NCBI GenBank assembly: GCA_011171075.1
Contig: DUFD01000044.1
Location: 55,958-119,957 of the forward strand
From: Dehalococcoidia bacterium
GTDB lineage: Bacteria > Chloroflexota > Dehalococcoidia > Dehalococcoidales > Fen-1064
DNA: 64,000 nt
Reading direction: 5' to 3'
Below, piece by piece: positions 1-9,544 of this stretch. The notes below the pieces were generated by a model that did not search any database, was not told the origin of the DNA, and was given only the letters and a program-made list of their open reading frames with translations. Both the position numbers and the translations under genes were made by a program. Position 1 is the first letter of the stretch, and the number at the start of each line of letters is the position of its first letter.

Positions 1-698
1 CTGCTGGTCTCGATAGACCTTATCGTCAGGAAAAGGAAGAGGGCGGTGACACTTAGATAGTAGATAATTACCCTGGTGTCAATTATGCCTGATATAAAAG
101 CTGGAAAGTGAGAAGATAGGGAAATGTACGACAGGATATCACCGACTGCGCTGCCCATAGCATCCCCGGCCATGCCGATGAAATAGAGGATGGCCAGCAC
201 CCCACCGGCAATAACGGCGGCCACTATCTGGTTGGATGTAACCGATGAGGCGAATAGTCCGATAGATAGCGAGGTCGCGCCGAGAAGAAAAAGGCCAAGA
301 TAGCTGGTGAGAATAGGCCCGGTATCAGGGTCACCGAATATCCAGAGAAGTAGCGGAAAGTAAAGGGTTAGTGCCAGCATGGAGACGAGCATACCGAGGC
401 TTCCGAGGAACTTTCCCAGGACTATCTCAGTATCCCTGACGGGGGCGGTAAGCAGCAACTCCCAGGTGCCAAGCTTTTTCTCCTCGGCAATAAGGCGCAT
501 TGCCAGTATTGCCGCAAACAGCATCAGTACAAGGTTGCCCCATATGTCCAGGTATCCGGCGATGGTTGTGTCCGAATAATCAATATCGTTGAGATACCAA
601 ATAAAAAGGGCTCCTATCAGTACTAGGAAGACACAGGCTACAATGTAGGCCATGGGAGATGTCAGGTATGCCCTGAATTCGCGGCGAGCGATGAGCAT
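1..698 (-). CDS. ABC-2 type transporter permease, GldF-like (partial, cut by left edge)
   Basis: Membrane subunit of an ABC exporter. The reading frame starts at the ATG at 698 and stays open to base 1, so the C-terminus is missing from the window. The translation begins MLIARREFRAYLTSPMAY, followed by hydrophobic stretches typical of ABC-2 permeases, and carries a cytoplasmic loop (AEEKKLGTWELLLTAPVRD) characteristic of the GldF/NosY-like branch. It begins 8 bases after the stop of the ATPase gene and is clearly co-transcribed with it. A GldG-type auxiliary subunit would be expected beyond the left edge. Substrate unknown. Family call is firm; GldF is the closest well-known relative rather than proof of a gliding role. 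Confidence 0.85.
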   Translation of the reverse strand, partial: MLIARREFRAYLTSPMAYIVACVFLVLIGALFIWYLNDIDYSDTTIAGYLDIWGNLVLMLFAAILAMRLIAEEKKLGTWELLLTAPVRDTEIVLGKFLGSLGMLVSMLALTLYFPLLLWIFGDPDTGPILTSYLGLFLLGATSLSIGLFASSVTSNQIVAAVIAGGVLAILYFIGMAGDAMGSAVGDILSYISLSSHFPAFISGIIDTRVIIYYLSVTALFLFLTIRSIETS

Positions 699-706
699 CG
701 TGTTCT

Positions 707-1651
707 TCACTCTTCAAGCTCCTCGTCATCGGATTCTTCTTCGGTTGTTAGTTCAAGGAAGATATCCTCCAGGCTCATGTCCACTGTAGCCATGGAAAGT
801 ATCGTCCATCCCCCCTGAACGATGGCAGTCATGAGGCTGCTGCGGAGATCCTGTTCTGCCGGGCATTCCACCAGATGGTACGGCTCCTGGTATTGTACCC
901 TGAGGACTCCAGGTACCTGTTGGAGCTTTATTGTAACGGCTTCATGAGGCCCCTGTACTTCCAGTCGAACGTTTTTGGAATTCCTTAAAATGGTGGAGAG
1001 GTTTTCAATCCTGTCCTCGGCGACAATCCTCCCTTCATGGATGATAACTACCCGGTCGCAGACCATGCTGACTTCCGGCAGGATGTGGCTGGAGATGAGA
1101 ATAGTATGCTCTTCACCCAGGTCCTTGATAAGCTGTCTGGTCTGAGCTACCTGAATGGGGTCAATACCAAGGGTCGGCTCATCCAGAATCATCACTTCCG
1201 GCTCATGGATGATTGCCTGAGCGACACCGACGCGTTGTCTGAAGCCCCTTGATAATTTGCCAATGAGCACATCTATGTAATCTTCGAGGTGGCAGAGTTC
1301 TACGACGTCGTCAATTCTATTTTTGATTTCGTACTTGTCCAGTCCCCTGAGCCTGCCGGCAAACTCCAGATACGAGCGGACGGTGACATCAGTGTAGAGC
1401 GGGATTGCCTCCGGAAGATATCCGATGTGCTGACGTCCCTCCAGGGAGTTGGTTACCATATTGCAGTCGGCCACCCAGGCATTACCATTGGTGGGCATCA
1501 AGAATCCCGTGAGGATGCGCATCGTAGTTGTTTTGCCAGCGCCGTTAGGTCCAAGGAGGCCAACAATCTCCCCCTTGGCCACATTGAAACTGATATCATC
1601 TACCGCGAGGCGTTCCCCGTAGTATTTGGTGAGGTTTTGAACCCTTATCAC
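707..1651 (-). CDS. ABC transporter ATP-binding protein, GldA-like
   Basis: Cytoplasmic ATPase that powers the adjacent ABC-2 permease. Visible motifs are Walker A (GPNGAGKTTT), a signature with an unusual core (LSRGFRQRV instead of LSGGQ), Walker B (VMILDEPTLGIDP) and a C-terminal regulatory extension ending in an acidic tail. I chose the GTG at 1651: family members start almost exactly at the equivalent of MIRVQNLTKYYG, and AAGGTGG lies about 10 bases upstream. An ATG at 1735 in the same frame would add 28 residues without family counterpart and would overlap the upstream gene by 31 bases. The LSRGF signature is common in the GldA branch. Confidence 0.88.
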   Translation of the reverse strand: MIRVQNLTKYYGERLAVDDISFNVAKGEIVGLLGPNGAGKTTTMRILTGFLMPTNGNAWVADCNMVTNSLEGRQHIGYLPEAIPLYTDVTVRSYLEFAGRLRGLDKYEIKNRIDDVVELCHLEDYIDVLIGKLSRGFRQRVGVAQAIIHEPEVMILDEPTLGIDPIQVAQTRQLIKDLGEEHTILISSHILPEVSMVCDRVVIIHEGRIVAEDRIENLSTILRNSKNVRLEVQGPHEAVTIKLQQVPGVLRVQYQEPYHLVECPAEQDLRSSLMTAIVQGGWTILSMATVDMSLEDIFLELTTEEESDDEELEE

Positions 1652-1704
1652 TCCCTGCTGTCCACCTTGTTCACCAGAATTGGTAGTAATTAGACCGTTC
1701 TTGA

Positions 1705-2697
1705 TTATCGTTTTGATAGTTGCAGGTCTATCCACTTCAGGGTGTATGAATCAAGGACACCGCCGTCAAGACTGAGAAAATCATAGTCAACCGTAACCCA
1801 TTCAACATCCAGCCAGGCATCGAATATTCCACCCTTAATTACTTCAAGTTTCTGTTCTTCTATTTCACGGGTCTGCTTTTCTGTGACCATACAAACGGCA
1901 TAGATTTCATTCTCATCGTCTATGCCAATTATTGGACTGACCTGGTCAATATCAAGGGTGAAAGCCCAGTATTCGACATTTAGGTGAAGGCCGCCGCCCC
2001 TGGGCCACCAGCCTGTATCGCCTCCCTGCTCTGCAGACTCCTCGTCAATCGATAGCTCCCGGGCCAGCTCCGAGAAATCTTCGCCGTCTTCGAGTCTGGC
2101 TATGGCAGCCTCTGTCTCTTCAACCGAGGTCAAAACGATAATATACAGGTGAACATGCTCGGTTACTGTCGGTAGCCTGTCAATCAAAAGCTCGTTCAAT
2201 CTCTCTGCCAGCATGTGTGTACTTACCCACTCACGGTATTCAGCATCTGAAAGCATAGTTTCGTTCAGTGCATTTCGGTACCATACCTTGAATTCACTCT
2301 CAGAGATGGTCTCATTCTCACCGCGGGCAATGTCCCTGAGTACCTCATCGACTTCTTCTGGGGTGACCTCGATTCCGTAGCGGGCTGCGCCCTGCCGGGT
2401 GAATTCCTCTTCAGTAAGGGCCTCGAGCATGGCTTCGATATTATCAGTTCTATCGACATACTTCATCCTCCGGATAAAGTAGTCCATGCTGATAGTCTCG
2501 TCGTTTACCCTGATGATGGGACTCCATAGGTCCTGCCAGACGAAGAAGTAAATACCCAGAACGACAATGGTGGCGATAACGACCATAAAGACCACGGCTA
2601 TGATAATCGCGTTTCTTATGCCTATTGGTCTTTTTCTCTCCGGTTTTGGCTCCGGAGTTCTCGTTATTGCCCGTCTGGAGGGTGGTCTTCTGGCCAA
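1705..2697 (-). CDS. Membrane-anchored parvulin-type peptidyl-prolyl isomerase
   Basis: A PpiC/SurA/PrsA-like foldase predicted to act outside the membrane. The N-terminus is basic and proline-rich, followed by one transmembrane segment (about residues 27-52: AIIIAVVFMVVIATIVVLG), a SurA-N-like helical region, then a parvulin core around residues 180-270 that contains LARELSIDEESAEQGGDTGW, the usual GG(D/E)LGW landmark of the fold. There is no lipobox, so it is held by the uncleaved anchor. It is the first gene of the run that leads into the ABC exporter genes, which suggests assembly or quality control of an exported product (inference). The upstream 202 bases hold no gene. Confidence 0.85.
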   Translation of the reverse strand: MARRPPSRRAITRTPEPKPERKRPIGIRNAIIIAVVFMVVIATIVVLGIYFFVWQDLWSPIIRVNDETISMDYFIRRMKYVDRTDNIEAMLEALTEEEFTRQGAARYGIEVTPEEVDEVLRDIARGENETISESEFKVWYRNALNETMLSDAEYREWVSTHMLAERLNELLIDRLPTVTEHVHLYIIVLTSVEETEAAIARLEDGEDFSELARELSIDEESAEQGGDTGWWPRGGGLHLNVEYWAFTLDIDQVSPIIGIDDENEIYAVCMVTEKQTREIEEQKLEVIKGGIFDAWLDVEWVTVDYDFLSLDGGVLDSYTLKWIDLQLSKR

Positions 2698-2899
2698 TTT
2701 AATATGCCTTATGATGGATTGATTCAGCAGGCTACGAGCTTGCCTGATGATGTGAGGTCCCTATCTATACTAGTGTGAAATGATGACCCTGAAGAAGCAT
2801 CTATATTGTTGCATAAAGCTGTTAAGAAATTATTAAGATTACATTCAGCTGTCTTGGATATCTGGATGGCACTCGGCTGACAGTCCGGAATACCGGATT

Positions 2900-3880
2900 C
2901 TACTTGACCAGATGACATGCTACCCAGTGCTCCCCGCCCATGTTCCTCAGTTCTGGTAGCTCTGTCTTACAGATATCAATTGCCTGCTGGCATCTGGGGT
3001 GGAAGTTGCAGCCTGGGGGAGGCATAATTGGGCTGGGTACATCACCGGTCAGGATAATCCTTTCCCGCGTGCGGTCTACAACCGGGTCGGGTATTGGCAC
3101 AGCTGAAAGCAGGGCTATTGTGTACGGATGTAATGGGTTGGCGTAAAGCTCATCACTGTCTGTGATTTCTACGATTTTGCCCAGGTACATCACGGCTACC
3201 CGGTCACTGATATTACGGACCACCGAGAGGTCATGAGCGATAAACAGGTAGGTGAGTGATAGCTCTTCGCGGAGCCTTTCTAAGAGTGTGATAATCTGTG
3301 CCTGAATGGAAACATCCAGTGCCGAGACAGGCTCGTCGCAGACAATAAAACTGGGTCTCACCGATAAGGCCCTGGCGATACCGATGCGTTGCCGCTGGCC
3401 ACCGCTGAATTCATGAGGAAAACGGTCCATCATGAACGGCTCCAGTTCCACCATCCGGAACAACTCGGCTACCTGGTCCCTGTATTCCTGGCCCTTGGCC
3501 AAATTATGGACCTTAATTGGCTCTCCGATGATATCGCCGGCGCTCATGCGCGGGTCTAACGATGCGAACGGGTCCTGAAATATCAGCTGCATGTTCCGTC
3601 GCATTCTTCTCATCTGTTCAGGTTTCAGCTGTGAAAGGTTCACGCCATCGAAGAAGATGTCACCTCGTATGCCGTCGTAGAGCTGGAGGATACATCGCCC
3701 CGTGGTGGTCTTGCCACAGCCACTTTCGCCTACCAGGCCGAGGGTTTCGCCTCTCTTTATGTAGAAGCTAATACCGTCAACCGCCTTTATATCGGCTATT
3801 TTTTTCTGCAATACACCAGCTGTAACCGGGAAGTGCATGTACAGGTTTTCTACATCAATCAGGTGCTCACCATTGCTCAT
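2900..3880 (-). CDS. Oligopeptide/dipeptide ABC transporter ATPase, OppF/DppF type
   Basis: One of two ATPases of a peptide-type (or nickel/opine-type) ABC importer. Walker [12 protein letters not shown], signature [15 protein letters not shown], Walker [14 protein letters not shown], and the C-terminal oligo_HPY domain with the Cys-containing [11 protein letters not shown] motif that marks the OppD/OppF group. It follows the OppD-type gene with a 25-base gap, same strand. No permease or substrate-binding gene lies beside the pair, so the membrane parts must be encoded elsewhere or may be shared. Substrate cannot be read from the ATPases. Confidence 0.9.
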   Translation of the reverse strand: MSNGEHLIDVENLYMHFPVTAGVLQKKIADIKAVDGISFYIKRGETLGLVGESGCGKTTTGRCILQLYDGIRGDIFFDGVNLSQLKPEQMRRMRRNMQLIFQDPFASLDPRMSAGDIIGEPIKVHNLAKGQEYRDQVAELFRMVELEPFMMDRFPHEFSGGQRQRIGIARALSVRPSFIVCDEPVSALDVSIQAQIITLLERLREELSLTYLFIAHDLSVVRNISDRVAVMYLGKIVEITDSDELYANPLHPYTIALLSAVPIPDPVVDRTRERIILTGDVPSPIMPPPGCNFHPRCQQAIDICKTELPELRNMGGEHWVACHLVK

Positions 3881-3905
3881 TGTTGGAAAACCCTCTCTTG
3901 TCCTT

Positions 3906-4904
3906 CTATTTCCTTAACTTATCTGCATCATAGAAGCAGGAGCGGAAGTGTCCAGGTGCTACTTCTTCGAGCTGTGGTACTTCTTCACGGCATCTATCAA
4001 AGGTGTATTCGCAGCGGGGGTGGAATGAACAGCCACCGGGAAGGCGGGAAAGGTTCGGTGGAAGACCTTTGATGATGCGCAGGCTCTCTTTGCGTTCGCT
4101 GTCGAGCCGTGGGACTGATGCCAGTAGACCAATTGTGTAGGGGTGTTTCGGGTTGCCGTAGAGTTCGTCGGTTGGTGCCGTTTCTACCAGGCGGCCGGCA
4201 TACATTACATTGACCCGGTCGACGTAGCGGGCGACCACTCCAAGGTTATGCGTGATAAGGATTACGGCAGTACCCAGGCGCTCTCGTAGTTCGGCCATTA
4301 TCTCGAGGAGCTGGGCCTGGACGGTTACATCAAGCGATGTGGTTGGCTCGTCGGCAATCAGGAGTTCCGGGTCGCAGCTTAATGCCATGGCAATCATGAT
4401 ACGCTGCTGCATACCACCGCTGAACTGGAAGGGATAGGCTTCAGCCCGGCGCTCTGCATCCGATATCCCTACGAGCCTCAGCAGTCTCACTGTTTCCTGG
4501 TGTGATTGCTCTTTATCAAGGCCTCGGTGCAGTTCCAGAGATTCTGATATCTGACGCCTGATGGTAAGGACCGGATTTAGAGAAGTCGTGGGTTCCTGGA
4601 ATATCATAGCAATACGATTACCTCTGATGCCACGCATCTCTTCTTCGGAGAGCTGCAGCAAGTCCTGACCCCGGAATATAATCTGACCACCAACAATAAT
4701 ACCAGGAGGATACGGAATTAGCCGTAAAACAGAAAGAGCGCTTACGCTTTTTCCGCAAGCACTCTCACCAACCAGACCAACACTCTCTCCCCTCTTGACA
4801 TGGTAACTGAGTCTGTCGACTGCTTTGACCTCTCCTTCCTGAGTGTAAAAATAGGTCTGCAAATCCTTTACTTCCAGGACTACCTCATCAGTTGTTGTTG
4901 CCAT
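3906..4904 (-). CDS. Oligopeptide/dipeptide ABC transporter ATPase, OppD/DppD type
   Basis: Partner ATPase of the OppF-type protein. Walker A reads [12 protein letters not shown] (Ala-Cys where most members have Gly-Ser), signature [15 protein letters not shown], Walker [14 protein letters not shown], and a C-terminal oligo_HPY segment ([11 protein letters not shown]). Length 332 residues is normal. It is the first gene of a two-gene operon, with a good promoter about 115 bases upstream (-35 TTGACA, -10 TAGAAT). As for its partner, the matching permeases are absent from the window. Confidence 0.9.
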   Translation of the reverse strand: MATTTDEVVLEVKDLQTYFYTQEGEVKAVDRLSYHVKRGESVGLVGESACGKSVSALSVLRLIPYPPGIIVGGQIIFRGQDLLQLSEEEMRGIRGNRIAMIFQEPTTSLNPVLTIRRQISESLELHRGLDKEQSHQETVRLLRLVGISDAERRAEAYPFQFSGGMQQRIMIAMALSCDPELLIADEPTTSLDVTVQAQLLEIMAELRERLGTAVILITHNLGVVARYVDRVNVMYAGRLVETAPTDELYGNPKHPYTIGLLASVPRLDSERKESLRIIKGLPPNLSRLPGGCSFHPRCEYTFDRCREEVPQLEEVAPGHFRSCFYDADKLRK

Positions 4905-5018
4905 CTTCCTGAGAATAAACTAGGAATCCCGTTACTAAATAACTGGATTCCCACGCTTATACCCCCTTTTCTATATGAAACGTTTGGCTGCAAATCCAAG
5001 TATGCACGGGTCTGCGTG

Positions 5019-5047
5019 ATTCTAACACGGAGGCTTGGCTTTGTCAA
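5019..5047 (-). promoter_or_regulatory. Promoter of the oppD-oppF pair
   Basis: On the minus strand TTGACA (5042-5047) is followed by a 17-base spacer and TAGAAT (5019-5024), a near-consensus housekeeping promoter. Predicted start near 5012, giving a leader of about 108 bases before the ATG at 4904. No clear hairpin or riboswitch was recognised in that leader. Confidence 0.75.
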
Positions 5048-5126
5048 GCATGCTTTTGGGTAGATTTTAGTGTGACGCTAGCCGCACTCTTATGTGGAGT
5101 AGCGGATGGTATCATGATGTCTTCAT

Positions 5127-5155
5127 TTGACGTATCAGGGTGCGTTTGCTAGAAT
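5127..5155 (+). promoter_or_regulatory. Promoter of the enoyl-CoA hydratase gene
   Basis: TTGACG (5127-5132), 17-base spacer, TAGAAT (5150-5155). It diverges from the oppDF promoter within the 313-base intergenic stretch 4905-5217, which otherwise holds only a small GGGG/CCCC hairpin near 5170 and the strong ribosome site AAAGGAGG before the ATG at 5218. Confidence 0.75.
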
Positions 5156-5217
5156 CAGTGACCAGACAGGGGTGAATTCCCCGGATTTGTAATAATAGGA
5201 CAGTAAAGGAGGTCATC

Positions 5218-5982
5218 ATGGCGGTTGTTAACTACGAGAAAGAGGGCCGGATTGCTATTATGACGCTAAATCGCCCGGAGGCATTGAATGCCCTGAGTGC
5301 TGAGTTATCAGCAGAATTACGTGCGGCAATGATAGACTTCCGGGACGACCCTGAACTGTGGGTTGCTATTGTGACTGGTGCCGGAGACAGGGCGTTTTCT
5401 GCAGGTGCAGACATCAAGGGTTTTCGTCCCGGCCCCAGAGAAGGGCAACCCGAGCTACCAACAGAGGTAGTGCGGGCTGACAAAATATGGAAACCGTTTA
5501 TTGCGGCGATACATGGCTATTGTCTCGGTGGCGGTCTGGAACTGGCGATGACCTGTGATATCAGAATAGCCGCCGATGATTCCCAGTTTGGTCAGCCTGA
5601 GATAAACATCGGTTTTCTGCCTGGAGCTGGTGGTACTCAGCGCCTGCCACGTTTTGTGCCCCGGGCTTGGGCTGCCGAGATATTACTCACCGGCGACCGG
5701 ATAGACGCGCAGACAGCATTAAGTATTGGACTGGTGAGCCGTGTGGTTCCGCGTGACCAGCTAATGCCCACCGCTATGGAAATGGCGAAGACCATCTGTA
5801 CCCGGGCGCCGCTGGGTGTCAGGGCGTGCAAGGAAGCCATGATTCGGGGGTACGAATTGTCTCTTGAGGAAGGCCTTACGCTCGAACGTGAAAAGGTTGC
5901 CGAATGCCGCGCTACCGAGGATTTTGCAGAGGGTGCCCGTGCATTTGTTGAGAAGAGGCCACCTAACTACAAGGCAAAATAG
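5218..5982 (+). CDS. Enoyl-CoA hydratase/isomerase (crotonase family)
   Basis: Hydrates trans-2-enoyl-CoA, or performs a related crotonase reaction, in fatty-acid or aromatic acyl-CoA breakdown; cytoplasmic. The oxyanion-hole segment AFSAGADIKGF (about 59-69), the GYCLGGGLELAMTCD helix start and FGQPEINIGFLPGAGG are all present. Both catalytic glutamates of true hydratases are kept (Glu108 in GLELA, Glu128 in GQPEI), so hydratase activity is plausible rather than a degenerate paralogue. Length 254 is normal. Single-gene transcript with its own promoter and a strong AAAGGAGG site 5 bases before the ATG. Acyl chain specificity is not readable. Confidence 0.9.
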   Translation: MAVVNYEKEGRIAIMTLNRPEALNALSAELSAELRAAMIDFRDDPELWVAIVTGAGDRAFSAGADIKGFRPGPREGQPELPTEVVRADKIWKPFIAAIHGYCLGGGLELAMTCDIRIAADDSQFGQPEINIGFLPGAGGTQRLPRFVPRAWAAEILLTGDRIDAQTALSIGLVSRVVPRDQLMPTAMEMAKTICTRAPLGVRACKEAMIRGYELSLEEGLTLEREKVAECRATEDFAEGARAFVEKRPPNYKAK

Positions 5983-6080
5983 GTAACGAGCGAATAGAGT
6001 GCCAGCGGTTGTCTGGCTTAGTTAGCGGATGTATTCTAACTATCTGTTGACTATGCAAAACCCGATGGTTTCTATGAGAA

Positions 6081-6926
6081 TTAAGGTAGCGTGCCGCGGG
6101 GAGCTAGCGGGGAGACAACCCCGACAAACATAATCTCGAAGGTAAGGGCTTTACCGGCTAGCGGGTGGTTGGTATCCAGCGTAACCGTTGTTTCCGTTAC
6201 CTCGACTATTGGTACGTTCTGACTCGTGCCGTTTGAGTAGGTGATAGTAACATAGGCACCGACCTCGAGTAATACCCCCGCTGGCAGGTCCTCGCGGTCT
6301 ACTTCTCTCAGAAGCTCTTCGTCATGGAGGCCGTAGGCGTCTTCGGGTGGAATGGTCACCGTCTTGGTCTCTCCTGTTTTCATCCCGTAAACGGCGTTCT
6401 CAAAGCCGGTTATCATCTGACCGTCACCCAGCGTGAACTCAAGAGGATCCCCGTCCCAGGAGGACTCCAATTCCGTTCCGTCTTCAAGGGTAAGAATATA
6501 ATGGACACGTACAACATCGCCGTCTTCGGCAGGTCGGTCGCTGAGACCACCACCGGCCAGCTTCCAGTCGCCTTCTTCCTTGACAAGCGGAATCTCGATA
6601 GACTCCGACTCCTTATCCTGTGGGGATATCTCAGCCAGAATCGTGGCTGTTGCTTCGGTGATAACCGGCTCTGCCAGGTCTGAAACCGTGAGTTCTCCGA
6701 TAACCTCTCTGAATGCACTCATATACTCAATGTTGCTCTCAGAGTAGCCTAAACTGCTCGAGAATAGCTCCAGGCAGCGCTCAAAATCCTCGTCATTCCA
6801 GGCATCGTAAAATGAGTTGACCACATCCTTAATAGCCTCACTGTCGTTACCCCCACACGCGCCAAGGGCTAAAAGGGGCAGGAGCATAAATGCCATCAGG
6901 ACAGTTAGCCGGGTTATTCTGGCCAC
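6081..6926 (-). CDS. FKBP-type peptidyl-prolyl isomerase lipoprotein (SlyD-like)
   Basis: Exported lipoprotein foldase. A signal peptide ends in a lipobox (LGAC, Cys24). Residues about 30-130 form a small NTF2/DUF4878-like alpha-beta region that starts KDVVNSFYDAWNDEDF. The FKBP domain follows from about 135, with VRVHYILTLEDGTELESS, the flap PLEFTLGDGQMITGFENAV, and an inserted segment before LDTNHPLAGKALTFEIMFVG; that DxNHPLAGKxL signature is typical of the SlyD branch with an insert-in-flap domain. The metal-binding His-rich tail of SlyD is absent. Together with the parvulin at 1705 it is one of two surface foldases in this stretch. Confidence 0.88.
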   Translation of the reverse strand: MARITRLTVLMAFMLLPLLALGACGGNDSEAIKDVVNSFYDAWNDEDFERCLELFSSSLGYSESNIEYMSAFREVIGELTVSDLAEPVITEATATILAEISPQDKESESIEIPLVKEEGDWKLAGGGLSDRPAEDGDVVRVHYILTLEDGTELESSWDGDPLEFTLGDGQMITGFENAVYGMKTGETKTVTIPPEDAYGLHDEELLREVDREDLPAGVLLEVGAYVTITYSNGTSQNVPIVEVTETTVTLDTNHPLAGKALTFEIMFVGVVSPLAPRGTLP

Positions 6927-6994
6927 CTGATACCTCCTACGATTTTGCTCTGGTCTTGTTTGGAGTTATTCTGTTTATTACGTATTTTCGTTCT

Positions 6995-9436
6995 TCACTC
7001 GGAGTCGTTGTTTTTCTGCTTCCCGTTATGGCCTTCCTCTCCCTTGGAGAAGTCGCGGAGCTTTTCCGCCAGGTTTATCAGGCGTTTCTGCACCAGATCG
7101 TTGATAGAGCCCGCCTCGAAGTTTCCGTCATCGAGGCGTTTGCCTGCTTTCTCTCCCGTCAGGACCTCAATTCCCTCGTCGATGGTGCTGATCGGATAGA
7201 TGTGAAACGTACCTTCCCTGATAGCCTCAGCGACTGCATCTTTGAGCATCAGGTTTCGGGTATTGCTGGCCGGAATCAGAACTCCCTGTTGGCCGTCCAA
7301 CCCCCTGGCACGGCATATCTCAAAGAAGCCTTCAATTTTCTCGTTGATTCCGCCGATTGCCTGTACCTCACCCTTCTGATTAACGGAGCCGGTGACGGCA
7401 ATACCCTGTTTAACTGGCACACCGGACAACTGTGAGAGGAGGGCGTAGAGCTCGGTACTTGAGGCACTGTCCCCCTCAACCTCCTCATAGCTCTGCTCGA
7501 AAACAAGGCGGGCAGACAGCGACAGGGGGATGTCACGTGCGTACTTTTCATTGATGTAGCCATTGAGAATCATTACCCCTTTTGTATGGAGGCGTCCCCC
7601 CAGCTTGGCTTCGCGCTCGATATCAATCAGTCCCTCCCTGCCAACGCTGACACTGGCCGTTATCCGGCTGGGCCGGCCAAAGGCGAAGTCTCCGAGGTCA
7701 ATAACAGAAAGTCCGTTTACCTGCCCGACATTCTCGCCGTCAATCTCAATCTTAATCATGCCGGTCCCAATCATCTCGTTGATACGTTGCTGGATGAGAT
7801 TGGAGCGGTAAACCCGCTGCTCTACTGCCTGTTCGATATGTTCGGCTTCAATCAAATCCGCGCCGGCTTCTCCGGACCAGAAGTTGGCCTCGCGGATGAT
7901 ATCCGCAATATTGGCAAACAGGGTAGAGAGCTTATTACGGTCGCCAGACAGGCGTGAGCTATGCTCTATAATTCTGGCCAGGGCATCGCTTCTCAGGTGT
8001 TTCATATTTTCTTCCTGGCAGAGGCGGCAGATGACGGTAGCGTATTCCTTGAGGCTGGCCTCGGTCTTGTCCATCTGGCTATCAAAGTCTGCCTTGACCT
8101 TGAAGAGTTCCTGAAACTGGAAATCAGCCCGCAGCAGCAGATAGTAAAAGAACGGCTCGCCAATAATCAGTACCTTTATATCCAGCGGTATCGGCTCCGG
8201 TCGCAGGGTCTTGGTAGCTACGAAACCAAGTCGTTCACCGATTTCTTCGATGACGAGCTTTTCGTCACGCAGGGTCCTTTTCAGGCCTTCCCAGGACTGA
8301 AAATTAGTGAGCAGGTCTTCAATTCTGAGGGCCAGATAACCGCCGTTGGCCTTATGCAGCGAACCGCCCCTTATCATGGTGAAATCAGTATAGAGAGCAC
8401 CGAACTGTGCCTCTTTTTCAATGAGGCCAAAGAGATTATTGAAGGTGGGATTCAGTTCCACGATGGCTGGTGCGCCTTCCAGGCGAGAGTTATCGACGAC
8501 GACATTGACCTCGTAGTTCTGCAAAGTCCTTTTTCTGGCCTGCTCCTGAACAGCAGCGAGCATGGGGTCAGCACTCTGTGGTTTTTGGTCAGATTTGAAT
8601 CGCTCATAGTTCTCGATGACATCCTGCTCGACCTCTTCGAGATAACTGATTACATGTTGCAGGCTAATGTACTTGTCTTTAATTTCCTGAAAAATGCGGT
8701 TTGTGGCGTAGCTGGCGACCTCACGGTCGGTTTCTTCCAGCTTCTGCTCAACGGCACTTTCCTCTACCTGCAACTCGGTGATTCGGTCCTTGAGTTCCTT
8801 GCTCAGTTCGTCTCTGGCACTGGTCAGTTTTTCTTTAGCTTCCTCAGTCAGGTTCTGGTAGTCTTCCTCACTCATTGGTTCGCCCTGCTGTGAAGCTGGA
8901 AGCAGTATCAGTCCAACCTGTGTTGCCTTCAGTAGTAGTCCCTTTCCTCTGGCCTTCTCACTGATGGCGTTCATCACGGCTTCCCTTTTGTGATTAAGTT
9001 CGGTGATTATCTCCGACCGCCGCTCTTCATATTCCTTGCTACTGAAAGCCTGTACCAGGCTCCGCCGTGCGCTCTCGATGGTATGCTTCATATCTTTTTG
9101 CAGGCCAATCCCTTCGCCAGCTGGCATTTGCAACGCCCTCGGACAGTACGGGTCACGGAAGTTGTGCACGTAACACCAGTCCGGGGGTGTCTCTTTCTGG
9201 GAGGCCAGTGTTTCCAGGAACGACTTAATAACCGTGGTCTTGCCGGTGCCGGCAGGCCCGGAAACATAGATATTGAACCCCGGCTTCTGGATATTGAGGC
9301 CGAATTTTAGGGCACTGAGTGCTCTCTCCTGGCCGATTATGCTGTCCGTTGGCTTTAGCTCCGCAGTAGAATCACATTCGAACAGATTCGGGTCACATCT
9401 CTCCCTCACCTGTTCCGCGGTCAGTTCCACAGGCAT
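6995..9436 (-). CDS. Lon-like ATP-dependent protease (AAA-S16, LonB-type branch)
   Basis: Large AAA+ serine protease, 813 residues, predicted to degrade unfolded or regulatory proteins. Walker A GPAGTGKTT at 60-68, a long coiled-coil/linker insertion around 190-290, then the ATPase remainder and a C-terminal S16 domain. The protease dyad is visible as Ser657 (EGDSASS) and Lys700 (GGINEKIEG), 43 residues apart exactly as in E. coli Lon (679/722). There is no Lon N-terminal substrate-binding domain, so it belongs to the bacterial Lon-related branch often annotated as ATP-binding protein/LonB. Start ATG at 9436 with GAGGAGG just upstream. Monocistronic. Confidence 0.9.
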   Translation of the reverse strand: MPVELTAEQVRERCDPNLFECDSTAELKPTDSIIGQERALSALKFGLNIQKPGFNIYVSGPAGTGKTTVIKSFLETLASQKETPPDWCYVHNFRDPYCPRALQMPAGEGIGLQKDMKHTIESARRSLVQAFSSKEYEERRSEIITELNHKREAVMNAISEKARGKGLLLKATQVGLILLPASQQGEPMSEEDYQNLTEEAKEKLTSARDELSKELKDRITELQVEESAVEQKLEETDREVASYATNRIFQEIKDKYISLQHVISYLEEVEQDVIENYERFKSDQKPQSADPMLAAVQEQARKRTLQNYEVNVVVDNSRLEGAPAIVELNPTFNNLFGLIEKEAQFGALYTDFTMIRGGSLHKANGGYLALRIEDLLTNFQSWEGLKRTLRDEKLVIEEIGERLGFVATKTLRPEPIPLDIKVLIIGEPFFYYLLLRADFQFQELFKVKADFDSQMDKTEASLKEYATVICRLCQEENMKHLRSDALARIIEHSSRLSGDRNKLSTLFANIADIIREANFWSGEAGADLIEAEHIEQAVEQRVYRSNLIQQRINEMIGTGMIKIEIDGENVGQVNGLSVIDLGDFAFGRPSRITASVSVGREGLIDIEREAKLGGRLHTKGVMILNGYINEKYARDIPLSLSARLVFEQSYEEVEGDSASSTELYALLSQLSGVPVKQGIAVTGSVNQKGEVQAIGGINEKIEGFFEICRARGLDGQQGVLIPASNTRNLMLKDAVAEAIREGTFHIYPISTIDEGIEVLTGEKAGKRLDDGNFEAGSINDLVQKRLINLAEKLRDFSKGEEGHNGKQKNNDSE

Positions 9437-9544
9437 TTACTACCTCCTCGGTATTGCCTCACTGCGCCAGAGAGTATCTGGGCGGTGTATATTGATATCA
9501 TATCATAGCAAAGTCCTGGTGCATATGATACAGGACGAGTGAAG

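Noticed and set aside
7961..8893. 310-codon open frame on the plus strand
   Set aside because: Entirely antisense to the Lon-like protease; no ribosome site and no protein-family likeness.
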